Assembly: GCF_029689925.1 (NCBI RefSeq)
Contig: NZ_CP121445.1
Location: forward strand, 1,729,001 to 1,793,000
DNA: 64,000 nt
Direction of reading: 5' to 3'
Source: Anaerocolumna sp. AGMB13025
GTDB lineage: Bacteria; Bacillota; Clostridia; Lachnospirales; Lachnospiraceae
A program made the position numbers and the translations under genes. The notes under the pieces are model-generated. The model had not been told where the DNA came from. It was given only the letters and a program-made list of their open reading frames with translations, and ran no database searches. This document shows, piece by piece, positions 34,896 to 43,777 of the stretch. The stretch's first letter is position 1, and each line of letters starts with the position of its first letter.

Positions 34896-35741
34896 ATGAA
34901 AACTGTAACAGAAGTATCTAAAATAACAGGTATCAGCGTGCGCACGCTTCATTATTATGATGAAATAGGTTTATTAAAACCAACTGATTTAAGTGAAGCA
35001 GGGTATCGGCTTTATGACGATAAAGCATTAGAAACGCTTCAGCAGTTGTTTTTCAAAGAATTTGATATGTGCTTAAAAGATATAAAGGCCATCATGTTAA
35101 ATCCAAACTTTGATAAAAATAAAACACTTATGGATCAGAAAAAACTGCTTCTAATAAAAAGAAGCAGATTAGATGGTCTGATAGGACTGATTGATGATAT
35201 TTTGAAAGGAGATAATTCAATGAGTTTTCAAGAGTTTAGCAGAGATGAGATTGAGGATATGTTTGCTGCAATGATGAGTAATATGGGTGAGGAGCAGGTA
35301 AAGGTAATAGCAGATAAGTATGGTGATATAGAAAAATACAAGGAGGAGTTCGTGGCTAATGCCGGAAGTGAACATGCACAAGGAAACTATAAAAAAGTAA
35401 TAGAGTGGTATGGAAGCAAAGAAGCAGCAATGGAAACCGTAAATAATCCAAATTCATCAGAAATAATGGAATCTTATCAAAACAGAATCAGTGGAATTTA
35501 TAAGAAACTTTCTTTGCTGCAAAAGGAAGATATTAACTCCTTTGAGATTAAAAAGCTGATTGGAGAATATGATTTTGTATCAAAACAACTGTATCAGATG
35601 AAGGATGTTAAACCATTACTTCTGGAACTGGCAAAGGAATATATGGAGAATAATGATTTGATAAGGGCAAATGATGAACAATTCGGGAGTGGTTCCTCTG
35701 TATTTATTGGAAAGGCTATTATTAATTTCTACCATAAATAG
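34896..35741 (+). CDS. MerR-family TipA-like regulator (one TipAS domain)
   Basis: 281 residues from ATG 34896 (AAGGAGG upstream). N-terminal MerR DNA-binding domain (TVTEVSKITGISVRTLHYYDEIGLL), a long dimer helix, then from about residue 120 a TipAS-type antibiotic-recognition domain (EEQVKVIADKYGDIEKYKEEF ... DEQFGSGSSVFIGKAI). TipA proteins bind thiopeptide or other macrocyclic drugs and activate their own promoter and resistance genes. A paralogue at 37741 carries two TipAS domains. The gene start is preceded by a possible elongated -35/-10 (TTGACACTCACGTTACG region). Confidence 0.85.
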   Translation: MKTVTEVSKITGISVRTLHYYDEIGLLKPTDLSEAGYRLYDDKALETLQQLFFKEFDMCLKDIKAIMLNPNFDKNKTLMDQKKLLLIKRSRLDGLIGLIDDILKGDNSMSFQEFSRDEIEDMFAAMMSNMGEEQVKVIADKYGDIEKYKEEFVANAGSEHAQGNYKKVIEWYGSKEAAMETVNNPNSSEIMESYQNRISGIYKKLSLLQKEDINSFEIKKLIGEYDFVSKQLYQMKDVKPLLLELAKEYMENNDLIRANDEQFGSGSSVFIGKAIINFYHK

Positions 35742-35790
35742 AATGACATAATATGGCTGAATAGATATGCATTTAAGAATGCATTTATTG

Positions 35791-35984
35791 AGGTTGTAGT
35801 TATTTATTGAGATTGTCGTTCCTGAGAAAATAAGGATTATACTTTGATTAAAATTTGTGGAATGTATGTGCCAATGGCTGTAAGGAAGAGAATGTAGCCT
35901 CTGCGCAGGTCTAGGAGCAAAATTTTTCAAAATATAGTCCTTTTTCTATGCCCATAATCAATACCCTGGTTATTGCAACAGCCT
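35791..35984. mobile_element. MITE-like long hairpin, copy 1
   Basis: Imperfect inverted repeat over the whole 194 bp: outer arms AGGTTGTAGTTAT and ATTGCAACAGCCT, inner arms AATAAGGATTATAC... and ...ATATAGTCCTTTTTCT. It shares the sequence TTTGTGGAATGTATGTGCC-like block with the right arm (reverse complement) of the element at 51405-51610. No coding capacity. The remaining sequence up to 36236 shows nothing else. Confidence 0.6.
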
Positions 35985-36236
35985 TTTCATGATAATGCCT
36001 GGATGAAATGATATATTGATTAAAACAATAAGTTGTTACGTCTACCAGAGGATATTTTGCTTGAAAAGGGCAAGAATGGTAACAGATAAAGGTCTACAAT
36101 CAGCAGGGATATGTTCACAGGCAAATAGTATCTATAATATGACATAATGTTGTCGTATTATATATGCTATTATAAGTCAGCAGCAAACCAATAATTTGCA
36201 CTGAAATAAATTATTTCTACATCAAGGAGGAAACAT

Positions 36237-36611
36237 ATGCTGTCAGATAAATTTCATGAAGTATTAGAAAACGAGGGTATCGTAACAATTGTAACATGGG
36301 GTAATGAAGAACCTCATATTGTAAATGAGTGGAATTCCTATTTAGTGGTTACCGAAGACGAAAGAATTCTAATTCCAGCTGGAATAATGCACACAACGGA
36401 GAAAAATATAAAGGTTAATAATAAGATAAAAATGGCGTTAGGAAGTAAAAATGTAAAAGGATATGATAATTATCAGGGAACCGGTTTTGTTATAGAAGGA
36501 ACCGCAAGATTTATAAGTTCTGGCGCAGAATTTAATATGATGAAAAAGAAATTCGAATTCTTAAGCCGAGTATTAGAGATTACGGTTACATCAGCTAAGC
36601 AAATGTTATAG
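36237..36611 (+). CDS. Pyridoxamine 5'-phosphate oxidase-like FMN-binding split-barrel protein
   Basis: 124 residues. GIVTIVTWGNEEPHIVNEWNSYLVV, RILIPAGIMHTTEKN and NVKGYDNYQGTGFVIEGTARFI are typical of a small FMN-binding split-barrel family common in anaerobes. Possible flavin reductase or binding protein; the biosynthetic PNPOx reaction itself is unlikely because active-site residues are not evident. ATG 36237 preceded by CAAGGAGG. Stands alone. Confidence 0.8.
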   Translation: MLSDKFHEVLENEGIVTIVTWGNEEPHIVNEWNSYLVVTEDERILIPAGIMHTTEKNIKVNNKIKMALGSKNVKGYDNYQGTGFVIEGTARFISSGAEFNMMKKKFEFLSRVLEITVTSAKQML

Positions 36612-36665
36612 TTAAAATAATTGCTGCTGATCTTAAAAAGATAACGGAAACGGGAAATTTAATAA

Positions 36666-36739
36666 GGTTGAAAGAAAAATTAAAAACTGGAAGGATGCCA
36701 CAATCGCAAGCAAACTTGTGATATGCAATAGGTATAAAT
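36666..36739 (+). repeat. Structured start-proximal element, internally deleted copy
   Basis: Begins GGTTGAAAGAAAA and reaches GGATGCCACA like the other copies, then jumps directly into the third hairpin (ATCGCAAG-CAAA-CTTGTGAT, one G-T pair) and the tail ATGCAATAGGTATAAAT before ATG 36740. The 3' partners of the first two stems are missing, about 35 bp in total. A short frame LKEKLKTGRMPQSQANL remains from TTG 36668. Confidence 0.75.
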
Positions 36740-37060
36740 ATGAAAGACATGAATTTTAGCAAGATAATAGAACGCTCCGTTGCCATAAGAGAAAGTTATC
36801 ATAAATTAGAAGAGGAATATCATGGTCAAAAGTGGTCGGTTGAGGAAGATGCATTAGCATTTCTGACAGACTCCGGCCTGGTAGGACGATTAACGATGTC
36901 CCAGCAGGGACGTTGGCCAAAAGGCGGCAATTCAGAAGCAGAATTAGAGCATAAGCTTAGCGAATGTATATGGTGGCTGATTGTCCTGGCAGAGCGCATG
37001 GATATTGATATTGGTGAGGCCTTGGAACGTTTTTTAACAAATCTCGAGAATCAGTTATAG
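36740..37060 (+). CDS. MazG-like nucleotide pyrophosphohydrolase-family protein
   Basis: 106 residues, all-helical. The region EAELEHKLSECIWWLIVLAERMDIDIGEAL fits the metal-binding helix pair of small MazG-like proteins, preceded by WSVEEDALAFLTDSGLVGRL. Members hydrolyse non-canonical or excess NTPs to NMP; substrate not predictable. The start codon lies immediately after a copy of the structured element (GGTATAAAT before ATG), with no other ribosome site. Confidence 0.7.
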   Translation: MKDMNFSKIIERSVAIRESYHKLEEEYHGQKWSVEEDALAFLTDSGLVGRLTMSQQGRWPKGGNSEAELEHKLSECIWWLIVLAERMDIDIGEALERFLTNLENQL

Positions 37061-37289
37061 AGCTAAAATTTTACAAATTCGTGAATTCACTTGATAACAA
37101 TCATGAGTTCACTTGATAATAATTCATAAGTTCAATTGATAATTTTATTTTCATTTGTTCTGTTGCTGGAATTTGTTTAATTCTATTTAATCTCCTTGAG
37201 AAAAGAAAATCTTAAAAATGGATTTACAGTAGTACTTACTGCCTTAAAAAGTTGGAATACTTTCCTGGCTTTCCCTTCTTACTTACAAG

Positions 37290-37322
37290 TACCTCGTCGA
37301 TATGATAAGTATTGACGAGGTA
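37290..37322 (+). terminator. Intrinsic terminator
   Basis: TACCTCGTC and its perfect complement GACGAGGTA with a 15-base loop, followed by TTTTG. It stands 230 bases after the MazG-like gene; the space between holds three degenerate copies of a GAGTTCACTTGATAATAAT repeat (about 37080-37147). Confidence 0.7.
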
Positions 37323-37430
37323 TTTTGTATGCCAAGATTGTGCCAAATAGTGTGGGAATTTCCCGGAGGGTTTCGGAGTGTATCAATTCATAAAAGGCAT
37401 TGATTTCGAAAGTGAAGCGGGAGATGCTAA

Positions 37431-37539
37431 GTGTGAAAGAAATTTATTATGAGAAAGGTTGCCACACTGAGCATCTTTCACACATTCTTATTTGTGGTAG
37501 TATCCCAGGCCAGCCTGGGATATGCAATGGGTGTAAATC
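37431..37539 (+). repeat. Structured start-proximal element, copy with broken downstream gene
   Basis: GTGTGAAAGA pairs with TCTTTCACAC (10 bp, different bases from the copies at 34093 and 53877 but still complementary); TGCCACA pairs with TGTGGTA with one wobble; TATCCCAGG-CCAG-CCTGGGATA is the third stem; tail TGCAATGGGTGTAAATC before an ATG at 37540. That ATG opens only 16 codons before a stop, so the gene once attached is lost. Confidence 0.82.
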
Positions 37540-37543
37540 ATGA
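37433..37543 (+). CDS. Putative 36-residue Cys-rich peptide in the element
   Basis: GTG start with CGGGAG upstream, 36 codons, TGA overlapping the next ATG as ATGA (37540-37543). Sequence begins VKEIYYEKGCHTEHLSH and continues ILICGSIPGQPGICNGCKS. Four cysteines and four histidines. Almost identical to the three tandem frames at 63519-63843; differences between copies are partly synonymous. Translation is unproven. Confidence 0.45.
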   Translation: MKEIYYEKGCHTEHLSHILICGSIPGQPGICNGCKS

Positions 37544-37740
37544 AAATTTACTATCGGATTTTTCTTGCTGAAATTGCAAAATTACTATGAATTCAAATTG
37601 TAAAATTGTAAAATTGTAAAAAAGTGATTGACTCTGACATTGTGTCATAGTGTAAGATAATTACAGAGTTAAATAACAAATAAAATTTTATAGCCGGCTA
37701 ATTTTATCCGTTTAATACTCGAATCTAGAGGAGGGGCGAT

Positions 37741-38907
37741 ATGAGAACTGTAAAACAAGTTTCAGATTTAACAGGAATAAGCGTACGCATGCTGCATTAT
37801 TATGATGAAATAGGATTATTAAAACCGAGTGAAATTACAGACTCAGGTTATAGGCTTTATGATGAGGAAGCCTTAATAATTTTGCAGCAAATTATGTTTT
37901 ATAAAGAGCTTGATATACCGCTAAAAGAAGTGAAAAAAATCATGTATAGTTCGAACTATGATAAAACCAAAGCTCTGGAAGATCAAAGGAAACTGCTGAT
38001 GCTAAAATGCGATAGAATTAATAATATGATTGAACTGATTAATAAAACATTAATAGGAGAAAACAATATGAGTTTTGAAGAATTTGACATGACCGAATAT
38101 TTTAAAGCTTTGGAAGATTTCAAAAAGGAATATAAGGATAAAATAATCAAAAGCTATGGTGGAATGGAGAAATATGATGAATTGATTGAAAAATGTAAAG
38201 CGAAAGAAGATGAAATTGCTAAAATGGCGATAAAGCAGTATGGCAGCATTGAAAATTTTGTGGACGCCATGAAGAAAAATTTTGGAAGCCAAATATTTAC
38301 CATTGCTGAAGAATACGACAAGTTTAAAAAGGACGTTTTAGAGGATCAGCATTCTAAATTAAGCGAATTATATCAGAAACTGGTATCTGACATAAGAAAA
38401 GATCCATTGTCGGAGGAAATTCAACAAATTGCGGAGGAAATTAAAAATATAGCCAAAAGAGATTATGAGATTTTTAAATTGGATGAGGATAATAATTATT
38501 GGTATTCCATGGTGCAAATCTATCTGATTCTTCCTGAGTGGATGGAGGCAATTGACCAAAAATATGGTAAAGGTGCTTCTAAATTTATCGGGGAAGCACT
38601 CAAAGCGAATCTAGGAGATACTCAGCCAAAGATAAATACTCTTTATAAAAACCTTACTGATCAATTAAATATAGATCCTTCTACGAAAGCAATTCAGGAT
38701 ATTGTGAAAGAAATAGTAAAAGAAACTGCAAAACAGCATGAGAAACTAAAAATAGAAGTTGGAAATAATTATTGGGGGTATATGGCAGAACTTTATTTGT
38801 CAAACGCTGCATTTCAAAATGGAACGGACAAAAAATATGGGGAGGGTGCAGCTCTCTTTATCGGTGAAGCATTAAAATTCTATGGGGCTCATGAGTATGA
38901 AAAGTAA
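37741..38907 (+). CDS. MerR-family TipA-like regulator with duplicated TipAS domain
   Basis: 388 residues. N-terminal MerR domain (TVKQVSDLTGISVRMLHYYDEIGLL), dimer helix, then two consecutive TipAS-like domains: the first about 110-285 ending DQKYGKGASKFIGEALK and a second, shorter one ending DKKYGEGAALFIGEALKFY. The two repeats share YW-x-MxxxYL and the ending motif, so an internal duplication is evident. Ribosome site GAGGAGGGG. Paralogue of the regulator at 34896, 2 kb away. Probably senses a peptide antibiotic; no resistance gene adjacent. Confidence 0.85.
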   Translation: MRTVKQVSDLTGISVRMLHYYDEIGLLKPSEITDSGYRLYDEEALIILQQIMFYKELDIPLKEVKKIMYSSNYDKTKALEDQRKLLMLKCDRINNMIELINKTLIGENNMSFEEFDMTEYFKALEDFKKEYKDKIIKSYGGMEKYDELIEKCKAKEDEIAKMAIKQYGSIENFVDAMKKNFGSQIFTIAEEYDKFKKDVLEDQHSKLSELYQKLVSDIRKDPLSEEIQQIAEEIKNIAKRDYEIFKLDEDNNYWYSMVQIYLILPEWMEAIDQKYGKGASKFIGEALKANLGDTQPKINTLYKNLTDQLNIDPSTKAIQDIVKEIVKETAKQHEKLKIEVGNNYWGYMAELYLSNAAFQNGTDKKYGEGAALFIGEALKFYGAHEYEK

Positions 38908-38959
38908 TCATTCTACGAAAATAAGTATTTATTGAAATTAGTGGTATTTGGTTGAAAAG

Positions 38960-39070
38960 TTAGGCAGACTTAAAAACGTAGATATCAAAAGGTAGAAATC
39001 AAAACACAGAAATAAAAAAGTAGACAACAAAAAGTGGATATCTAAAAGTGGATGCCAAAATGTAGATATT
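38960..39070 (+). repeat. Degenerate short tandem repeat
   Basis: About seven degenerate units of AAAAGTAGATATCAAAA-like sequence (variants GTAGAAATC, GTAGACAAC, GTGGATATC, GTGGATGCC, GTAGATATT). No gene within. Confidence 0.5.
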
Positions 39071-39088
39071 AATATAAAATTGGCCTCA

Positions 39089-39184
39089 AGGGAATAGTGT
39101 GAGTATATACTACTTAAAGAGAGTCCGGTATATTTGTCAGAATCTCTAGAAAAGCAGTGTGTATATACTCAAAAACTATTCCCT
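39089..39184. terminator. Long imperfect inverted repeat after the M18 gene
   Basis: GGGAATAGTGTGAGTATATAC pairs with GTATATACTCAAAAACTATTCCC, enclosing a second pair AGAGA.../...TCTCT. It lies 67 bases beyond the 3' end of the minus-strand aminopeptidase gene and 180 bases after the plus-strand MerR gene. It may terminate both or be a small repeat element; no T run on the minus side. Confidence 0.45.
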
Positions 39185-39250
39185 GTTTTGGTCTGTATGA
39201 ACGAGTTATAAGTGGTCGTAATTTACTTAGAAGGGTATCCTATCATAGGT

Positions 39251-40633
39251 TTAAAATGTTGAAGTCAAAAATACTGTGTAACCTTTTTTTGTTTCATATA
39301 CATCGGCTTTGCTCACTACTTCCCAGGGGGCATGCATATTTAAAACGGCTACACCGCAATCGATGATTTCCATTCCATAGTGAGATAAAATATAAGCTAT
39401 GGTACCGCCGCCGCCAACATCAACTTTACCAAGTTCTGCTGTCTGATACGAAATTTTGTTATCATCCAAAATCTTTCTTAACTGGGCTATATATTCTGCA
39501 TTCGCATCATTGGAACCGAACTTTCCACCGGAACCGGTATATTTATTAAAGACCATTCCTTTGGCTAAGAAAGCAGTGTTGTTTTTTTCAAATGCAGTCG
39601 GGTAGGTGGGATCAAAAGCCGCGCTGACATCGGAGGACAGCATTTTTGAATTTGCAAGTGTCCGTCTTAAGGTAAGTTCTGAATAGATACCCAGGGAATT
39701 TAACAGTTCGGCAACCGTATTTTCAAAAAATCTAGAGTGTATTCCTGTTGCCCCGACGCTTCCGATTTCTTCTTTATCGACTAAAAGTGTACAAGCGGTT
39801 CTTTTTGCATGATTCAGTTCAAGCATTGCTGCTAAAGAGGTGAAGGCACATACCCTGTCATCATGACCATAGGCCATAATCATACTTCGATCAAGCCCAG
39901 CTTCTCTAGCTTTTCCTGCCGGAATAACTTCTAATTCTGCCGAAATAAAATCTTCTTCCTCTATATTATATGTATCTTTGATTCGTTTTAATATCTGCTT
40001 CTTGACTGCGTCTTTTTCTTCTCCCTGTAGAGGCTTGTTACCAATGATGATATCTAAATCTTCGCCTTCGATAACTTTACTGGCTTTCTTGGTGAGTTGT
40101 TCCCCAGCTAAATGTACCAGAAGATCAGAAATAAACACAACTGGATCATTTTCATCTTCTCCGATTACGATATCTATAACGCTGCCGTCTTTTTTCGCAA
40201 TCACTCCATGAATGGCCAGTGGAATAGTTGCCCATTGGTATTTTTTAATTCCCCCATAATAATGAGTATCAAGATAAGCCAGCTCAGAATTTTCATACAA
40301 AGGATTTTGCTTAATATCAAGCCTTGGGGAATCAATATGTGCTCCTAAAATATTCATTCCTTCTTCCATTGGAGTTTCACCAATTAAGAATAAAACAATT
40401 GCTTTGTTCATATTTATTGCATATACTTTATCTCCGGTTTTTAACGGGGTTTTATTTTTGATTATGTCGTCGAGATTTTTATAACCAGCCTTTTTTGCTA
40501 ATTCTGCACTGATTTTCACGCACTCACGTTCCGTTTTTCCGCTATTTAAGTAGTTTAGGTAATCTCTATTGAGATCCTCTAACTGGTGCAATTCTTTTTC
40601 GTCATACTTATTCCAAACATTTTTTCTTTCCAT
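39251..40633 (-). CDS. M18-family aminopeptidase
   Basis: 460 residues, normal for the M18 (aspartyl aminopeptidase, ApeB-like) family. Metal-binding blocks are seen: ILGAHIDSPRLDIK, YGHDDRVCAF, VDKEEIGSVGATG and the C-terminal VLNMHAPWEVVSKAD. Cytoplasmic dodecameric zinc peptidase that removes N-terminal residues, preferring acidic ones in some members. Single gene; the ribosome site GGAAGG lies upstream of ATG 40633. Confidence 0.92.
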   Translation of the reverse strand: MERKNVWNKYDEKELHQLEDLNRDYLNYLNSGKTERECVKISAELAKKAGYKNLDDIIKNKTPLKTGDKVYAINMNKAIVLFLIGETPMEEGMNILGAHIDSPRLDIKQNPLYENSELAYLDTHYYGGIKKYQWATIPLAIHGVIAKKDGSVIDIVIGEDENDPVVFISDLLVHLAGEQLTKKASKVIEGEDLDIIIGNKPLQGEEKDAVKKQILKRIKDTYNIEEEDFISAELEVIPAGKAREAGLDRSMIMAYGHDDRVCAFTSLAAMLELNHAKRTACTLLVDKEEIGSVGATGIHSRFFENTVAELLNSLGIYSELTLRRTLANSKMLSSDVSAAFDPTYPTAFEKNNTAFLAKGMVFNKYTGSGGKFGSNDANAEYIAQLRKILDDNKISYQTAELGKVDVGGGGTIAYILSHYGMEIIDCGVAVLNMHAPWEVVSKADVYETKKGYTVFLTSTF

Positions 40634-40836
40634 AGTCTACTGCCTTCCTTCGTTTGTTTTATACACTAAATTATAACACAATATTACATAATTGTTTATA
40701 TTTCTTTATAAGTAGTTTCAAGGATACTTTCCAAACATAAATGAGGTCAATTTGAATTCACCTTATACTATTTACCAAATAAGAAACCTTTGTCAATAAA
40801 CCACATATAATGAAACAAAACCGTTCGAGGGCAGTA

Positions 40837-42084
40837 ATGATTATTCATGTGGTAGAACCTGGAGAGACCATTCTCTCTATTGCAGACTATTATGGTGTAT
40901 CTGCTGAAAAATTAAAAATATATAATAACTTCACGGAAGAGGACACCCTTGTAATAGGAGAAGCTCTTATTATACTGATACCAGAAATCACTTATACCGT
41001 AAAAGAAGGTGATACTTTAGCTCAGATTGCAGATGCCTTTGGTACGACTGTAATAGAGCTGCTTCGGTATAATCCGGAATTATCGGATAGACAGTCTATC
41101 TATGCCGGTGATGAAATAGTTATCAGCTTTCGGGGGGAAAAAGAACATACAATTGCTACCAATGGTTATGCATATCCCTTTATTGATACAAAAACCCTGC
41201 AAATGACCTTACCCTATCTGACTTATCTCACGGTATACAGTTATACCGTATCTGCTTCAGGTGATTTAAATAACTTAGAGGATGAAGACATAATTAAACT
41301 TGCAAAAGCATATGGTACGGAACCTATCATGATGATTATTCCTGCCGCCCCAAATAATAGCAACGAAGATGCTATGGAGGTGGTTGATTCTATTATATCG
41401 GATATCACAATAGAAGACAGGTTTATCGATCAAATACTTCATATATTGGATACCAAGGGGTACAGCGGGGTAAGTTTTCATACACCTTATATCCACCCCA
41501 GATACCGTGACCAGTATCGCAGACATGCTGCAAAGATGCTTGATAGGATTACTTCGGCAGGCTATAAGGTCATGGATACTTTTGAAAATCCAATTATGGG
41601 TTTTGATTACAAGTTTATGACCTGCGGTCTCTCAGGAATTACTCTGATTGTGTATGAATTCGGATATTCCGATCGGTTGTCACTTGGGACGCTTTGTACC
41701 GAAAATTACCAAAGGATTATTTCAGATTTTACCCAAATGGTGCCTTCTGACATGGTTTCTTTTGGTCTTCCCATGCAGGGCTATATCTATCAATTACCTT
41801 TTATTCCCGGTTCCTCCCAGGGCAGGGCCATTAGTTATAAGGCTGCTCTTGAGCTGGCGGCACAATATAATGCACAGATTACCTATGACCCTTTAACCAA
41901 TTCCATCTCATTTTATTATTATTCAGGAGATGAATACCTGGTACGTTTCTGGGATGCCAGAAGCTATGAGGTGTTTTTGAAACTGGTACCGGAGTTTAAT
42001 CTGTACGGAGTCGGCATTTGGAATATTATGCAATGGTACCCTCAGTTATGGATGAGTGCGGCTGTCCAGTACTCAATAATATAA
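40837..42084 (+). CDS. Double-LysM protein with GH18-like (YaaH/SleL) domain lacking the catalytic motif
   Basis: 415 residues from ATG 40837 (GAGGG upstream). Two LysM domains cover residues 1-95 (HVVEPGETILSIADYYGVS and YTVKEGDTLAQIADAFGTT). The rest matches the GH18-type domain of spore-associated LysM proteins such as YaaH/SleL. The strand that should end in DxxDxDxE reads YSGVSFHTPYIHP, so the catalytic Glu and Asp are absent. No signal peptide, as in spore coat/cortex proteins made in the mother cell. Probably a wall- or cortex-binding structural protein. Sporulation context is inference from the family. Confidence 0.78.
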   Translation: MIIHVVEPGETILSIADYYGVSAEKLKIYNNFTEEDTLVIGEALIILIPEITYTVKEGDTLAQIADAFGTTVIELLRYNPELSDRQSIYAGDEIVISFRGEKEHTIATNGYAYPFIDTKTLQMTLPYLTYLTVYSYTVSASGDLNNLEDEDIIKLAKAYGTEPIMMIIPAAPNNSNEDAMEVVDSIISDITIEDRFIDQILHILDTKGYSGVSFHTPYIHPRYRDQYRRHAAKMLDRITSAGYKVMDTFENPIMGFDYKFMTCGLSGITLIVYEFGYSDRLSLGTLCTENYQRIISDFTQMVPSDMVSFGLPMQGYIYQLPFIPGSSQGRAISYKAALELAAQYNAQITYDPLTNSISFYYYSGDEYLVRFWDARSYEVFLKLVPEFNLYGVGIWNIMQWYPQLWMSAAVQYSII

Positions 42085-42205
42085 AAAATAATGTCGAAAG
42101 AGTTCGTAAAGTTTATAGTAGTTTCTGGTGATTCTATCGATTTATGCTTAACCTTTGCTTCCCCGGATACATACATTATATTGTATGATACTAAGGGAGC
42201 AATAT

Positions 42206-43600
42206 ATGAGATATGATCCAACAAATAATAACTTGCGTAATCTAATTATAGGTGCCGAACAAAAAGTTCCCTTATCAGACGGTAAAGAAGTAACTGCCAT
42301 CAATTTTGATAATGCTGCCACCACGCCGATATTATATTCGGTCCTTAAGGAGATAAACCAATTTGCACCATGGTATTCCTCCGTACACAGAGGAGCAGGG
42401 TATAAATCAAAGGTATCGTCGGATATTTATGAACAAGGAAGAGAAGTCGTCCAAAGCTTTGTTAATTCTGATAAAGAAAAAGATATCGTTATATTTACAA
42501 AAAACACTACTGAGTCTATCAATATGCTTTCCTTCATCTTAAGCCAGCAAAAATACCACCAGAAAGTAATTCTATCTACCAGTATGGAACACGCTGCCAA
42601 TGATCTTCCGTGGAGAGATAAGTTTAAGGTTGATTATGTAGAAATTGACAAGCAGGGCAGATTATCTATTGAGGACTTGGAGGATAAACTAATAAGGTAT
42701 CGGGGGAGTGTCAAACTGGTGAGTGTAACTGGTGCTTCCAATGTAACGGGATATCTGAACCCAATTCATAAAATAGCTGCGCTTGCCCATAAATACGATG
42801 CCAAGATATTAGTGGATGGTGCTCAGTTAGTACCCCATACCACTGTTGATATGAAGGCCTTTGACACAGTAGAGCATATTGATTATCTTGCTTTTTCTTC
42901 TCATAAGATGTATGCCCCTTTCGGTTCCGGTGTCCTGATCGGACCCAAAGACGATTTTATGGAGACGAATCCATTTCTTCAAGGTGGTGGTGCTATCAGG
43001 CTTGTAACCCCAGGGCGTGTTCAATGGGATGAACCGGCAGGGAAGGAAGAAGCGGGTACGCCCAACATCATGGGGGTAGTTGCTTTGACTGCGGCTATAA
43101 AAACCCTTCAATCGGTAGGTATGGATACGATCTACAAGCTTGAAAAGGCGTTATACGATTATGCGATAAGCCATATGAAGAATATACCTGATATCAAATT
43201 TTACAGCGATCCATTCAAAGGAGATACCATAAGTGTGATTCCTTTTAATCTTTTAGGGATTCACCACGATATTCTGCCCCTCATACTTTCCGGCGAAGCC
43301 GGAATTGCGGTAAGAAATGGATTTTTCTGTACTCACCCATACTGTGAAAGATTGCTGGGGCTTAGTGAGAATGATACATTACAAAAGTATGAGGAAGACG
43401 ATGCATTATTTCCTGGTATGGTAAGGGTAAGTTTTGGCTTTTATAATAATTACAAAGAAATAGATAGATTCATAAATATTCAAAATATAATAGCAGAGGA
43501 CAAAGAATACTATTTAAGCAAATATTCAAAAGTCCTCTCTTTAACACAAATTAATAAGGAAGTCGGTCGGTGTACCAACAGAACAAACTTTGGATGCTAA
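42206..43600 (+). CDS. Class V aminotransferase / cysteine desulfurase-like (SufS-type)
   Basis: 464 residues from ATG 42206 (GGGAGC upstream). PLP-lysine in YLAFSSHKMYAPFGSG, substrate His in STSMEHAANDLPW, DGAQLVPH for the cofactor aspartate, and a cysteine in the C-terminal loop GFFCTHPYCERLL. This is the group of stand-alone class V enzymes related to SufS/CsdA. It could supply sulfur or cleave another beta-substituted amino acid. No isc/suf genes are nearby, so its role in Fe-S assembly is uncertain. The C-terminus is about 50 residues longer than SufS. Confidence 0.8.
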   Translation: MRYDPTNNNLRNLIIGAEQKVPLSDGKEVTAINFDNAATTPILYSVLKEINQFAPWYSSVHRGAGYKSKVSSDIYEQGREVVQSFVNSDKEKDIVIFTKNTTESINMLSFILSQQKYHQKVILSTSMEHAANDLPWRDKFKVDYVEIDKQGRLSIEDLEDKLIRYRGSVKLVSVTGASNVTGYLNPIHKIAALAHKYDAKILVDGAQLVPHTTVDMKAFDTVEHIDYLAFSSHKMYAPFGSGVLIGPKDDFMETNPFLQGGGAIRLVTPGRVQWDEPAGKEEAGTPNIMGVVALTAAIKTLQSVGMDTIYKLEKALYDYAISHMKNIPDIKFYSDPFKGDTISVIPFNLLGIHHDILPLILSGEAGIAVRNGFFCTHPYCERLLGLSENDTLQKYEEDDALFPGMVRVSFGFYNNYKEIDRFINIQNIIAEDKEYYLSKYSKVLSLTQINKEVGRCTNRTNFGC

Positions 43601-43777
43601 CCAATATGCTAACGAATATGCCTATAGAAAGATTAATCATACTCCAAAATATAAGTAAAACAAAACGGTAACTGCTGTATAAAGTACGAAAGAAATTATC
43701 CGTGAATTGAAATACATATGGCGGAGGAAAACCGTTCTGGGCAGGGCATTGAACCTTTTTTCTGAATGGATTCGAAC

